A stretch of 64,000 bases of DNA from Symbiodinium natans (Eukaryota; Sar; Dinophyceae; Suessiales; Symbiodiniaceae). The stretch is from positions 1 to 64,000 of the forward strand of contig CAJNDS010000445.1 in assembly GCA_905221605.1 (NCBI GenBank), given 5' to 3'. A program made the position numbers and the translations under genes. Under the pieces are notes generated by a model. It was not told where the DNA came from and ran no database searches. It saw nothing but the letters and a program-made list of their open reading frames with translations. Positions 20,061 to 31,600 of this stretch are shown here, one piece after another. Every line of letters begins with the position of its first letter. Within the stretch, counting starts at the first letter, position 1.

Positions 20061-21785
20061 CGCTCGGCATGGCCGGATGGTCCTCGGCGCTTGCCCTTGG
20101 ATCGCCCCCAATCTGCGCACTACACTCGCGACATCCAGTACAAGTCGCCATACGCACAGGCACGGCCATGTTCGGCTGGCGCAGTGAGGGGGGCGCGGGG
20201 CGGGTCCGGAAGACCATCGTCAGCGAATGTGTCACGACCATCCTCGGCCAGACCCTCATCTGCAAGACCCAGGCCCCGGCCTAGGCCTTCGTCTGCGGGG
20301 CCTAGGCTCTCCGCAAGGCCCTTGTCGGCTAGATCTTCATCCAGCCGGCCTTCCTCCAGGCCTTCCTCTGCTAGGCCCTCGTCTGCCAGACCTGCGCCTG
20401 GAAAAGCGGCTTCGGGGACGGTGCCCGTGCCTCCTCACCGTGGCATCAGGCCGCAGTCGGCCCCCATGTGCCTGGAGATGCGGCAAAGCAGTTGCGCCTC
20501 GGCGCGTCCACGTCCTGCATCCGCGATGCCGGCAACGAGCTGCCCAGACAAGGGCATCAGCATCCTTTTCCAGCAGCAGCAGTTTCTGGAAACACACGTG
20601 GCCGAGAAAGGGCATGGCTCGAAGTCCCCTTGCTTCACCACATTGATGCAAGACTGGGTGTCGTCCTACCAGAAGACGCGCGTCCGCGCTCGCATGGCTT
20701 GTCGTCCCCTGTGGGGAGAAGGCGGGGTCCAAAGCTGGAAACACAGACGCTCAGAACATGTTTGTATATGTATATATATATATATATAGAGGTGGGGTGT
20801 GTGTGTGTGTCTCCCACTCGTAATGTTACGGACATACATGCCTGCTGCATATGTAGACACATGCAGATCTTTGCATGCATAGGTGCAGGTAGACAGTCCT
20901 CTAGCACGCAAAGGCTTCTAAGCACTTCCTAAGAAGAGTCCTTAGCTATATAAGCACAGGGAGACCATTGCTCCATTCGGTACGGTTTCAAGTGAACCGA
21001 CCCTTTGACGAACCGGTGACGGTTCGCACACGGTTCGGTTGGAACCCTTCCCGGCTCGGTTTTCTACGTCCCGTATCCGGTTTCACCCTAAGCCCTGAAC
21101 CCTGAACCCTAAACCCTAAACCCTAAACCCTAAACGGCCCTAAACCCTAAACCCTAAACCCGACCAGGAAGCGATGTCCAGCTCAACTTCCCAAAGCCTC
21201 CACCCCCGGCGCGGCCAGTGGCGCGGCCGCTCTCGGCTCCGACCCGGCGGAACTTGGACGAAGAGCTGGAGGAGTTGGAGGAAGCCCTTCAAGGCCCTGT
21301 CGGTTAAACCCTATAAATAAACCCTAAACCCTATAAAAGCCCTATAAGCCCTATTTGTTCTTTCTTCAAGCCAGTGGTTTTTTGCGGCACATGGTTCGCC
21401 AGCGCTCCATGCAAGCGTTGCCAGTTCGGGCTCAGTTTGCTACAGGTCCGCTTCCGGTGCGGAAAGCTTCCTCTGGCAGTGATGACAAATCAAGAACGTC
21501 AAGGCGTTCCACACAGGAGCCTGAGTGACTTGGATGCGTTCATGTGAGCAATCCTGTGCCTACGGTGCCTCTGCAAGACTTTATATGAAGGCAGGTGTCT
21601 GGATGTAGTCCATGGGAGGCTGTAACTTTCATGTCTCCAGGTTCGTCGATATCATGCAGACTGCAGACAGACCTTTCGGGTTCTCACCCTCGCCTGCTGG
21701 AGGCTCAGAGGAAAAGCAGCAAGTCAATATCTTCGATGCAGCGTGTGATGTGCATCGCCTCAGTCTGCTCAGGAGAAGCGAATGA
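20061..21785 (+). CDS. Arg/Pro/Ser-rich low-complexity protein gene
   Basis: Exon about 20061-20721 encodes a basic RPSSARPSSARP-type repeat tract (about residues 45-110 of this exon), then QSAPMCLEMRQSSCASARPR and a more ordinary end (FTTLMQDWVSSYQKTRVRAR). Exon 21168-21302 reads PKPPPPARPVARPLSAPTRR, then an acidic helix NLDEELEELEEALQGPV. Exon 21371-21528 reads SGFLRHMVRQRSMQALPVR to a TGA. The joins are phase 1 and phase 1, using a GC donor (G|GCGGGG) and a G|GTTAAACCC donor. An alternative GT donor within the last exon would fuse it in frame to 21641-21785 (MQTADRPFGFSPSPAGGSEE, stop TGA), which I find attractive. Such basic Pro/Ser repeats are common in cytoskeletal or nuclear disordered proteins. 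The function is unknown. Confidence 0.6.
21061..21160. repeat. CCCTAAA arrays on both sides of exon 21168-21302
   Basis: CCCTAAA-type units fill about 21085-21161 and stop 6 bp before the CCAG acceptor. Downstream the donor G|GTTAAACCCTATAAATAAACC leads straight into CCCTATAA/CCCTAAA words to about 21353. The exon is thus embedded between two telomere-type arrays. Confidence 0.9.
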
Positions 21786-22039
21786 CCTTGATGATCCAAG
21801 TAAACGATGGTCTGGGTCTGAATCGGATGTGATTCCGTGACAGACGTTGCAGTCTTCAGCTTCTGGTGCCGAAATTACACGACTTCTCGCTTCCAGACTG
21901 TGTTGTGTTGCTTTGCAGGTACAGTTGCGGCCAAGGCTCTGACAGAGGCGTCAGGGAAGGGAGCACCGCAATTATGACTTCACGCCATTTCTGATCACAG
22001 CTGTTGTGAATCGTCGCAGCGAACTGGGATCTTTGACAC

Positions 22040-22300
22040 AGACTTTCCCCCGCAAAGCCCGAACCCTATAGAATCTGGACAGCAGCCTCAGCGATGGCAA
22101 GCATTCTTTGTTTGACCCCAGCCCCCGAAATGGACAACATTACTACTATCACATGACCCTTATCGGAGCATGAAGAACCAGTCCGTCCGGATGAAAGACC
22201 AAGCAGCACTCCACCAGCCTTGATTTCCTGAACGCTGAGGCCAAGAACACCCTAAACCCGAAACCTAGATGCTGGGGTTTAGGGTTTAGGGTTCCGGCCG
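22040..22300 (+). CDS. Possible exon followed by heptamers, unknown gene
   Basis: About 22015-22119 reads IFDTDFPPQSPNPIESGQQP and reaches a stop. Alternative frames are also open. TTTAGGG and CCCTAAA words follow at 22250-22295. Assignment is weak. Confidence 0.25.
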
Positions 22301-22527
22301 ACTGCCCAAGCCCGGATGCAAAAAGGGTTTAGGCGAGGACCCTCTGCAAGCCTGCTGCAAAAGGGTCTAGAGTTTGGGGTTGAGGGCCCGTTTCAGAGCC
22401 GATTGAGCTGCCTTGGAAGCATCGCCCCTGAAGCAGTCACAGACGCGGCCATCTGCTCAGGCAGTGCATGGTCCAACCTCGCCGCGAAGTGAGCATGGTT
22501 GGGCTCTTTGGGTCAGTGCATGGACCT

Positions 22528-22715
22528 TCAATATATATATATATATCTATCTATTCATCTGTATACACATATATAATGATAAATATGCCAATATACATAA
22601 TCATATAATTATATAAAATCATATATAATTATATAATCATATAAATATAGAATTATATAATTATATTATAGTTATATCATTATATAATTATATAATTATA
22701 TTTACACTAATTATG
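22528..22715. repeat. AT-rich (TATATAAT)n low-complexity tract
   Basis: ATATAATTATATAATCATATA words run for about 190 bp with no coding potential. Confidence 0.9.
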
Positions 22716-22831
22716 TCTGTCGTGTTTTCTGCCATTGTGCCGGTACATGATGAGATATTTACGTGAAAGTTTCTGCCGATGCTTTGTATTATGGGCTTGA
22801 TAAATAAAACAGGCTTTGGAACTTTTGACAG

Positions 22832-23348
22832 CTGCGTTTTCTGCAAGTCTTGGGCCACCATGCTGTTTCCTTTCAACGCTTTTGCCGCGGCCCAGGCGGC
22901 TCCACCGTCATGCGGGACCCGTCCTTGTACAAAGAGGGCTCCGCGCAACACTCCGGTGGGGAAGGCACTGGTTTAGGGTTTAGGGTTTATAGGGTTTAGG
23001 GTTCAGGGCCAGGAAGTGCTGGCACACCATATCACTCCCTTGCTTCTGTGCCAACTTGAGACAGGTGCCTCAACAGAGGGGGGTGACGCGCACTCCCTGG
23101 GAGGAGGATTGTTGCAAGTGGCTTCAAAAGGCCCACGCAGCTTGCATCGGTCTCGTGGGTACTGAATGCAGGAGACGAAATCATGACTGGCCCAGCTGCC
23201 AGAATGATGCCACGCAAGGATGTCATCCACAAGGCGATGAGAAGCATAACAACTTCAATTCAAAGTAAAGAATATATATATATATATACAGTATATGTAT
23301 GCACATACATGCCCATCCCTATGTCTGTATTTGTATGCGTATATATAC

Positions 23349-23383
<35 letters not shown>

Positions 23384-23960
23384 TGTATGTATGTATGTAT
23401 GTATGTATGTATGTATGTATGTATGTATGTATACATATATAAAAAAATAGAGCCGCCTCCCCCCCTCCCTCCCTGCCCCCACCCCAACATGTTGGTGTGG
23501 CAGCCCCCTGCCCTCCTGTGGCCACTCCTGCTTCGCCCCCCCGCTCAGGGCCTCAAGCCCGAAACCCTAAACCCTAAACCCTAAATCTTTATTTATGTCG
23601 TTTTATGTATATACATCTAGAAGCGCAGAGCGGGTGGCCTATTCAACTAGCTTCAACTGGCTTGCTGCAGGTCTTCAGCCGTCTCGCGAATGACGGAGAG
23701 GCGAAGTGTGCCAATTGGAGCCTTCATACTTGCCAAGTTGGGATGTTCCCTCTTAGACTGACAGTCCGAGGTACTAGAATCCTTATTAAAGACCGTTAGG
23801 ATAAGGGGAACGTCCCAATTGCGAAGCAACGACTGGCCACCCAAAATATGCAGCTTTACCTGGCCAGAGGTTCACAAAGACTCGCTTGAAACGGCACTGG
23901 AGCTCATGGGCCACTGTCTTAGAGGGCTAAACTACATAGGCGTTGCTTGGCCATCCCAAA
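22832..23960 (+). CDS. Unknown gene, three phase-0 exons, interrupted or followed by a MITE
   Basis: Exon 22832-22970 (CVFCKSWATMLFPFNAFAAA ... APRNTPVGKAL) ends CTG|GTTTAGGG. Exon 23065-23154 (TRTPWEEDCCKWLQKAHAAC) ends CTC|GTGGGTAC. Exon 23671 to about 23737 (VFSRLANDGEAKCANWSLHT) joins in the same phase. All introns are phase 0. The last exon runs into the MITE at 23738. If the MITE and one copy of its target duplication are removed, the frame stays open into ATTGHPKYAALPGQRFTKTR and ends at TAG about 23930. If the MITE is spliced from CAA|GTTGGG to CGAAG|CAACG, it instead continues QRLATQNMQLYLA. The CxxC pair and Trp/Cys content hint at a metal-binding fold, but no family is recognised. 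Confidence 0.55.
23270..23440. repeat. (TA)n and (GTAT)n microsatellite
   Basis: A GTAT tetramer array of about 20 units with TA-rich flanks. The His/Thr/Tyr and Met/Tyr/Val frames across it are artefacts. Confidence 0.95.
23738..23818. mobile_element. MITE, TTGGGATG family, copy 2
   Basis: An 81-bp element with termini TTGGGATGTTCCC and GGGGAACGTCCCAA. The 8-bp target duplication is TTGCCAAG (23730-23737) and TTGCGAAG (23819-23826), with one mismatch. Insertion after ...AAG creates GT at the left junction (CAA|GTTGGG) and the right duplication ends in AG, so it carries potential splice sites. Confidence 0.85.
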
Positions 23961-24235
23961 TTGCTAGCTTGAAACGATTCTGGCAACTTTGCCCAGAACA
24001 CCCCTCGATGACAAACAGAAACTGCAAGTAATATTAAGACATGAGCAGCTTTGCCGCAAATTAGTAGCCAAGTTCCTGAAGCACGAAGCCATGGTGCCCC
24101 AATCAGCAAACACCCCATGTCAGAAACGGAATTTCTTTGATCAGTGCTCGAGATTCAGAAGCCATCGTTTCCCCAGCGCACTTCCCCCAAGAACAGATTC
24201 GAGGTCCCCAGCCTGTCCCTTTGAAACCAGGTTGT

Positions 24236-24400
<165 letters not shown>

Positions 24401-24917
24401 CGGAATCAGCATGGCATAGTTTCCCAACCGATCAGTTTTCTGATTGGCTCATGGTTTCCGAGCGTGCTCGCTCGTGACCCGGTTCTTTCAGTAGCGCAGG
24501 TGTGGCTAGCCTGTTCCCTTGCCGAGATTCGCCTGTCGCATTAAGGCATCCGCCATGCGCGTGAGGATTGGCTGAGCTCCATTCTCGATTCCATTACCCG
24601 GCCACGCACCAAGCCATGACTCCAGCCTGCCTTGTCAACACCTTCAATACTACATCCCCCCTGAGAAATTTGTTTGTTTTTGTTCATATAACCCAAGAGG
24701 ATATTAAAAACGTTTTTTTATTAAGGTTCTAAGGGGAGTATAGAATACACATCTTGGGACCCCGAAAAACACCACCGCCCGACAAGCCGTGCCAGATATA
24801 CAACCCTGAACTTCCACGAGTACCTGCGACTTGCAGCACCCTGAGTCATGGGGTGAGCCACGTGAGCCTTTCAACTTTCTACTGTACGAGAGAAGTTACG
24901 CCTCATGTGATGTGGAG

Positions 24918-25650
24918 GTGAAGCTCTACTTGGAAAAGCAATCTTTGGAGTATGAGAAGGCCTTCTATCATTATGATCGCGATGGTTCTGGAAGCATTGA
25001 GGCCTGGGGCTTTTGCGCGTGCCCTTGCTGACTCTTCTGCTCAGCTCCCGCTGCTGTGCTCTAGGCTGCCGAGCTAACGAGTCTGCTCGAAGAGATTGGC
25101 ATAACGCCGATGGATCAGGCAAAGTCAGCGGCTTGCATGCGCACATGTCAAGGCTTCGTGTCTAGCTGAAGTCGTTTTCGTGCCGCGGAGAGAAGCCAAC
25201 TTCCTGGGAGATCACGTATTTCACTCAAGGAGCTTAGTTCAAGGATTGATTGTTCTCGAGCATGAGCTCAGCATATCTCAACATCGCGGGACAGAGGGGC
25301 CACATGGGGCCATTGTCCTGCATTCGCCTCAAATGGTCAGCAAAACAGATGGGAAATACGAAGCACCCTGGAAATCATGGCACCACGTTGGCATTCGTGC
25401 AGCCAGGTCATTTCAGAGCTCACGGCAGAGCATGACTTGGACAACTCCGGGGCTTGCGCCTCAAGGGTTCTGATTCTCGCTTGTCCTGCCATCCTACTTC
25501 GTGGCTTGAAACACAATTTGTCTTTGCTTATCTTTCTACATGGTTCGTTGATTCAGGAATTGGACCTGGGTGAATTTTGCTCTGTCTTGGCGGTCATCAA
25601 CGAGCGGGAAGGCTTCACCAAGGCAGAGTATGAGCGCGCGGCCCTGGCAT
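24918..25650 (+). CDS. EF-hand pair 1 (exons 24918-25001, 25065-25118, 25407-25451, 25557 to about 25640)
   Basis: Exon 1 ends YHYDRDGSGSIE at a GAG|GCCTGG donor. Exon 2 (AAELTSLLEEIGITPMDQ) completes the loop and ends CAG|GCAAAG. Exon 3 reads VISELTAEHDLDNSG and ends GGG|GCTTGC. Exon 4 reads ELDLGEFCSVLAVINEREGF. All joins are phase 0 and three donors are GC. With these junctions the spacing between the two loops is exactly that of calmodulin (24 residues), which strongly supports the GC sites. Both loops have acidic residues at positions 1, 3 and 12 and Gly at 6, so both should bind calcium. Confidence 0.85.
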
Positions 25651-28600
25651 GTCACTTCACCGCCTCTCGTGTGACATTGGCAAATGCGCCTCGAGCAAGT
25701 GCCGATAAGCTGCTGCTCCAGCTGAGCAGCACTCGGGTGCTGCCATCATCGATCATCGAACAAATTCGGTTGAGAGAGTGTCGAAAGCATCCAAGAATGA
25801 TATGACCCCAAAGAGTGTCTGTACAGGGGCCCTGTAAGGGCGACATGCGATCACAAGTTGCACGCATCAAGTTCTGTCATGCCAGTTCAAGCATGCTTAC
25901 AACCTCTATGACGACGAGCAAACGGGCGCGCTTGAAACCGATCAGCTCCTGGTCACATGCTGAGCATGTCGCGCTGCAGGTGCCACGAAGTTGCCGAGAT
26001 AATGCTACCATGCAATTGCAGGCTATCCTGGGCTACTTGGGATACGAAATGAACTTGGAGGTGCAACACATGGTACATCAGAAGTTGTTCGGGGGGGGGG
26101 GGGGGGGGGGGCGCGCAAAAAATCGACCTGCAGGCGGCGAACCGCATGCTGGAGGAGGTGGACGTGGATGGGAGCGGAGCGCTGTCCTTCTCGGAGTTCC
26201 TGATCTTCATGCGGACGCTGTGCAGCATGCTGCAACGCAAAGAAGGGCCCAGAGATGATGTGCCGATCCGGAGTCGTTCAGTTCCCCCCGACCCTGAAGG
26301 AAAATCCGCGATCAAGAGGTGCAACGCTTGGAGGCGGACGTTATGTAGATTTCGGTTTCCTTGCCTGCCACATCAGCACAAAGTGAGGATGAGTTGGAGC
26401 GGCTGTCAAGTCTGCCAGCTGGAGACAAGGAGGACTGCAAGGGCTACGGCCAGTATCATTAAGATCCCAAAACAAAAAACAATTGCCTCCAAGGCTACAG
26501 CCTCAGCTTCGCCAGTGCTCGTTTTTTTGCCAGCAGGATTTGTTAACCGGATTGCTTCGGATCATGGGCTACGTGCCGGACAAAGAGGCACTGATCAATG
26601 GTTTGGACACTTGCGCCAATTGCTGGCAGTTGTTTCTCCTGCTGCCCGCATGCATGATGAAGCTTCACTGACAATAAATCGAGTTTGTGCGCACGCACGG
26701 TTGCAGGATGTCATTTTGTTTCAGCACGTCTATTTGACGTTTGCGATATGCTTTGTAGAGGCTGTCCGTGATGCTGCAATCGACAGCAACATCAACCTTG
26801 CCAAGCCAACGCGTGTGGCTTAGCGCGTTGGTTCTTTTCAACACATAAACTGGCTGCACACATGTCGGACCTGCCAGACCCTCGTTGCGGCTTTGAGTGC
26901 ATTTGATCTACGTGCCACATGTGCTTTGCACCAAGGGTTCGTCGCGCCAGCCTCGTCCAGATGTGCATGCCCAATTCCGTGAAGCCGCCCTCTGGTGCAA
27001 TCAGTGCCACCCCAACGTACAAGGCTCACGATGCTTGCGGCTTGCAACTAGCAATGTAGGTGGCTTGCCATGCTCATACGATAATACTAGTGGTTTGCAA
27101 GCGGTTCGGGATATTAGGCAGGCAGGCTGTCGCTTGCTGGTTCGTTGCCGGAAACGATCAAGGAGTTGCATTGGTTAACATCTGGAGTTTGAGGTTGACG
27201 TTTAGCAGTTTAGCTTGTTGCTTTGCCCGGAATTAAAGTGGAGGCACCCACAGTGGGGTGGGGGGTGGGGGGTGGGGAAGTGCTTGGACGAATGAGTCCG
27301 ACATGTTGCGGCAGTGTTTTTCTGGTGCGTTTGCTTAGTGCGTGGAAAGCTGGGGGAGTCTCCTGTGCCAGTCCACCGTCACCCTCTCGGAAGCATACCG
27401 CTTTCTTGAGGCGCGCCCATGTTTTGCCTTAATTTCAAGCTTTAGTGGAAAGGAACCAGAAGAGGATGTTAGGGTGCCTGATTTCGCGAGCAGGTGTATC
27501 GATGTCGGGAGGGCTTTACACGGGCAGAGGCCGCCGAACTGCAGGCCAGGATTGGGGGAAGGGGGGGGGGGTTGTAGTTAACCTGTTGAGTATGCTGTTT
27601 GGAGTCTTTTGCATGGTGGACGGCGTGCTGACAGATGGTCTGCTTGCGCAAATGCCCTAGCAGCTCGAGCAACCTAACGGCTTCGAGCCAGAAAAGAGAG
27701 AACCTCTTTCAGGGATTTTCAGGGCCACCCGTTTCCAGGATTTTCAACCCTTGGACCCGATTTGAGTACTACTAGTAGAAAGGATCCATGTGGCATCCCT
27801 TGCGCCTCCATGATGCTCGGGTTGAGCTGCTTGCGTCAGGAGCACTACAACCGCTTTGCTCAGACACCTGGCCCAGCAGATACGATGTTCATAAGAGCTG
27901 CCGGCATGCGTTATAAGAGGCATAAGGGGCGTTCCCAAAAGAGGTACCCTTTTTTGGGGGGTCCCTTAGGGGGATTCTGTACTATTTGGGGTATAAAATG
28001 GGTACCCCTATTTTGGGAAAAGCCCAGAATGAGGCATACTAGCACGGTGCAGACCCTTTTTCCTTGATCATCCGTCCGGCTAGCCAGGTTCATACGATTC
28101 CGCCAGGGCATTGACTTGGCTTGGATACCGCTCCTCGCACGAAGAACACCAACTGACTTTCTCCAAGGCGCCCACCCACCCCCAAGTTGGGCTTGAGGTC
28201 TGGGGGCCGTTGTGCAGGTAGATGTCAGCAATGCGGGGAGCATCAGCCTGGCGGAATTCCTGAAATTGGCCGTGCTCCCAGTGCTCCCAGCTCTCTGCAA
28301 GGCCCTGAAACTAGCTTTACGCCTGCAGAGCACTGCAGGTGAGACTCCATCGACAGCAGGAGTTAGAGGAGATACGCGCGTCTTTCCTCAGGCCTTTGAC
28401 ATGTTGCAATGCACAAGCCACTGTGAGACTTGAGCAAGTAAACGCCGTGGCCAATTTTTATTCATCAGTAGGTCATATGATGGATCGTTAGCGGCTCGTT
28501 AGCGGCACGCCTTGTCATCTGCATTGTCAGGATTGGTCTAGCTGGTCAAGCTGATCCCACCAATGAAAGCAAACGAGCGTCCTAGCCTTGGTTCTCAGGT

Positions 28601-31600
28601 GCTTGTGCCCATGCACCGTGGAAGAGAGAGACAGAGCTGCGTAGCTTGAGGTGCTCAATCAGAGCCTCAATGTGAGACTACTACTGTCAAGTCCGAGCTA
28701 AGTTTTTTTTTGACGCACGAAATTGACTTGCAAGAACACTTTGTACATTTGCTTAACGGGAACAAAGACAAATAGATTGGTGCAGAGCAAGCGAGCTTTC
28801 TGCCCCACAAAGCCTGCCATCGGCCGCTTTCTCGTGGGTGGTTTGGGCTGAAGTCCTTTGCACAAGACAGCACCCCGGTTCCCTCCGTGTCTCCTTTTCT
28901 TTCTCTTCTTCTCCTTCTTCTGCTTCTTCTTCCTTCTCAAGGGTCTTGGGGCATGTTCACTCTTGCAACTTGGTCGATATCTCGCGAGTTGGTCGGCGTG
29001 AAACTAGATAACTCGGGGCTCCCCTAACCAGTCATGTGGCTCGCTGCAGGGCCCAGCACAGCATGGCCTTCTTGGGCATGGGCCGGGCCTTTACCGACAA
29101 GGCAAGGGAGGATGGTGAAGCCCCTTCCCAAGGCTTCTGTGAATTTTATCGCAGGCCAAAGCTCGGGAAGACGATCAAAGGTGCCATTGTTGAAGGGCTG
29201 GTTGGACGGTGTTCATGGCACTGCGCTCTACAGAGCCTTTTGAAGGTACGGTGTGCTCCGGATGGCGGTGTCAAAGCGTAGCCAGATGCGAGTTTCGAAC
29301 TGAGCTCTGGGCGTCACAGCATCTCCAGCGCTTCATCGCTTGCCGTGTGCTAAAGTCCACAATGGCTTCATCGTTGTTTCCCTACACTTTTCTGGGAACC
29401 AAGGCGCTTGCACAGCAGCACCAGGGTTTCAGCGCAGAGGAAGTTGAGGGCATGCAGTGCAGGAGTGGGTGCCAGCAGCAAGCATCCTTTGGACATCCCG
29501 CCCCTGAAACGCGCTGAGTGCAGATGTCCTCTGAATTTCGCTCTAGCACTGACATTTCGAGTCTGCGATACCCTCGGCCCTCCGGACCCTCGAACCTTGG
29601 CCCTAAACCCTAAACCCTAAACCCCGATGTAAGCCCCCTGTGGCAGCCGCAGGTTTTCCACGTATGACTCTGACGGCAGCGGGACAATTTCTGCCAGCGA
29701 GCTTCGTCTCCTTTGTCAGGAAGCCGCTGGTGTCCTTCAGGTTTCGGGTTTAGGGTTTAGGGTTTTCATGCGAATCTCAGGAAACTACCATCAAGTACGA
29801 GCCGCACGTAGCCGCAGGGCATTTGTGAGGAATGCAGACTGGGGAGTCTATATCCCCTAGGATGTCATGACCTATCACTCACAAACACGATCCAGCGCAA
29901 TCAGGTCCGGACTGGGTGTACATTAGATGGTTATCTATGGGTGGTTCTCTAAAGTTCGGGTCCGTTCTTGGGGGGGGGGGGGGGAGTGTGTGTTTTTTGC
30001 GAAGTCGTTTTTTTCGAGTTTCTTTTTCGGTGGGTAGGGGCGGGGTTGGCAACCTCTATTGTCTTCTTTGTTTAGGAGAAAAACTTTGATTTTTCGCTAT
30101 TGTTAGGCGGACAACCTCTATTTTCGGGATGTTGTGTACTTGGAAACCCTCTACGTTCTCGAAGCGAGAGGGCCTGGGTTGGGGAGGATCGAGGAAGAAG
30201 AGGACGGAAAGAAAGAATGAAATAAAGAAAGGACAAAAATTGAAGCACCGAAACAGAGACGAAAGAAAGAAAGCAAGCACAATTATTTTACTTCGAACAT
30301 CCCCACCTTCAGGGCGTCTCTGGGGTTTGGGCACTCCAGGGAGACTCTGGGGTTGGGCACTGCCGGGAGACTCTGGGCTTGGGCACTCCAGGGAGACTCT
30401 CGGAGTAGACTGGGCGAGGAGAAGAGTTGAGTTCAAAATCTAACAACCCCACACCGAAGGTGGGGAAATATTGGAAGGATATCAAAACCATTCCAAGCCC
30501 GTTATGCGAGTAAAACATCTTTTCTCTTTCTCGAAGAGAGAGGGCCCGAGACGGGCGAGGATCAAGGAAGAAGAGGACGGAAAGAAGGAAAGAAAGAAAT
30601 AGTTAAAGAAAGAAATGACCCAAACAAGGACGAAAGAAAGATCTCAATACATACATACAGAAAGAAAGAAAGAAAGACGGAAAGAAGGAAAGAAAGAAAG
30701 GAACAACATTTGGTTATGAAGATCCCTGAATAGTAGGATTCCCTTGTAATGGGGCCCTCATAAGGTGCCCCTACTATCGGAAACCCCGATATCGGAGAAC
30801 CCCAAACCCTACACCCTAAACCCTAAGCCTAAACCCCAAACCCTAAACCTTAAACCCTATACCCTAAACCCTAAACCCTAAACCCTAACCCTAAGCCTAA
30901 ACCCCAAACCCTAAACCTTAAACCCTATACCCTAAACATGAACTTCTGGAGATGCCGAAGGAGATGCTGCCAGAGATCGCCACCGATCCCAAGTCTCGGC
31001 CAGAGCTCATCCGCTTGGTCAAGGAGGTGGTGGGCACTGGCGGTTTAGGGTTTGGGGTTTAGGGTTTAGGGTTCAAGCTGACAAACATTGTCCTATCTGC
31101 GCAGCTGCTCAGACGGACTCCTCGGGAGATGGCAAGCTCAATTTCCACGAGTTTCTGAAATTGATGCGTGCCAATCTCAGTATTTCTCAAGTTGACTTTC
31201 CGAATGGAGCCGCACTCGGCAGAAAGAACGGCAGTTGGTGAATTTCTGAATGTTGGTGAGGTGATTTGGAGGACAGCCAAAGACTGTCAAAGTTCATCAA
31301 GGATCCAAAAGACACAGTAAACATGGGTGGGGGAGAAGTTGTCGGATTTTCGGACAACATGCCTCACATGCATGAGCTTTCCTGAGGAGAAAAACGTCCT
31401 TGATCAGCTGCCTTTCACCAAGCATCAGATCCGTGACTTCCGCGAGCTATTTCTTGAGCATGTCTGCCTGCCCTGGAATTGGCCATGCTCAGGTGTGACA
31501 CCGTGCTTCCTCAGCATTCCCTGATAGTCAAGAGTACTAGTATTAACATGTTTGGATGGATGAGTTTGTAAGAAAGAAACGCAGGAGAAAACCACCTGAG

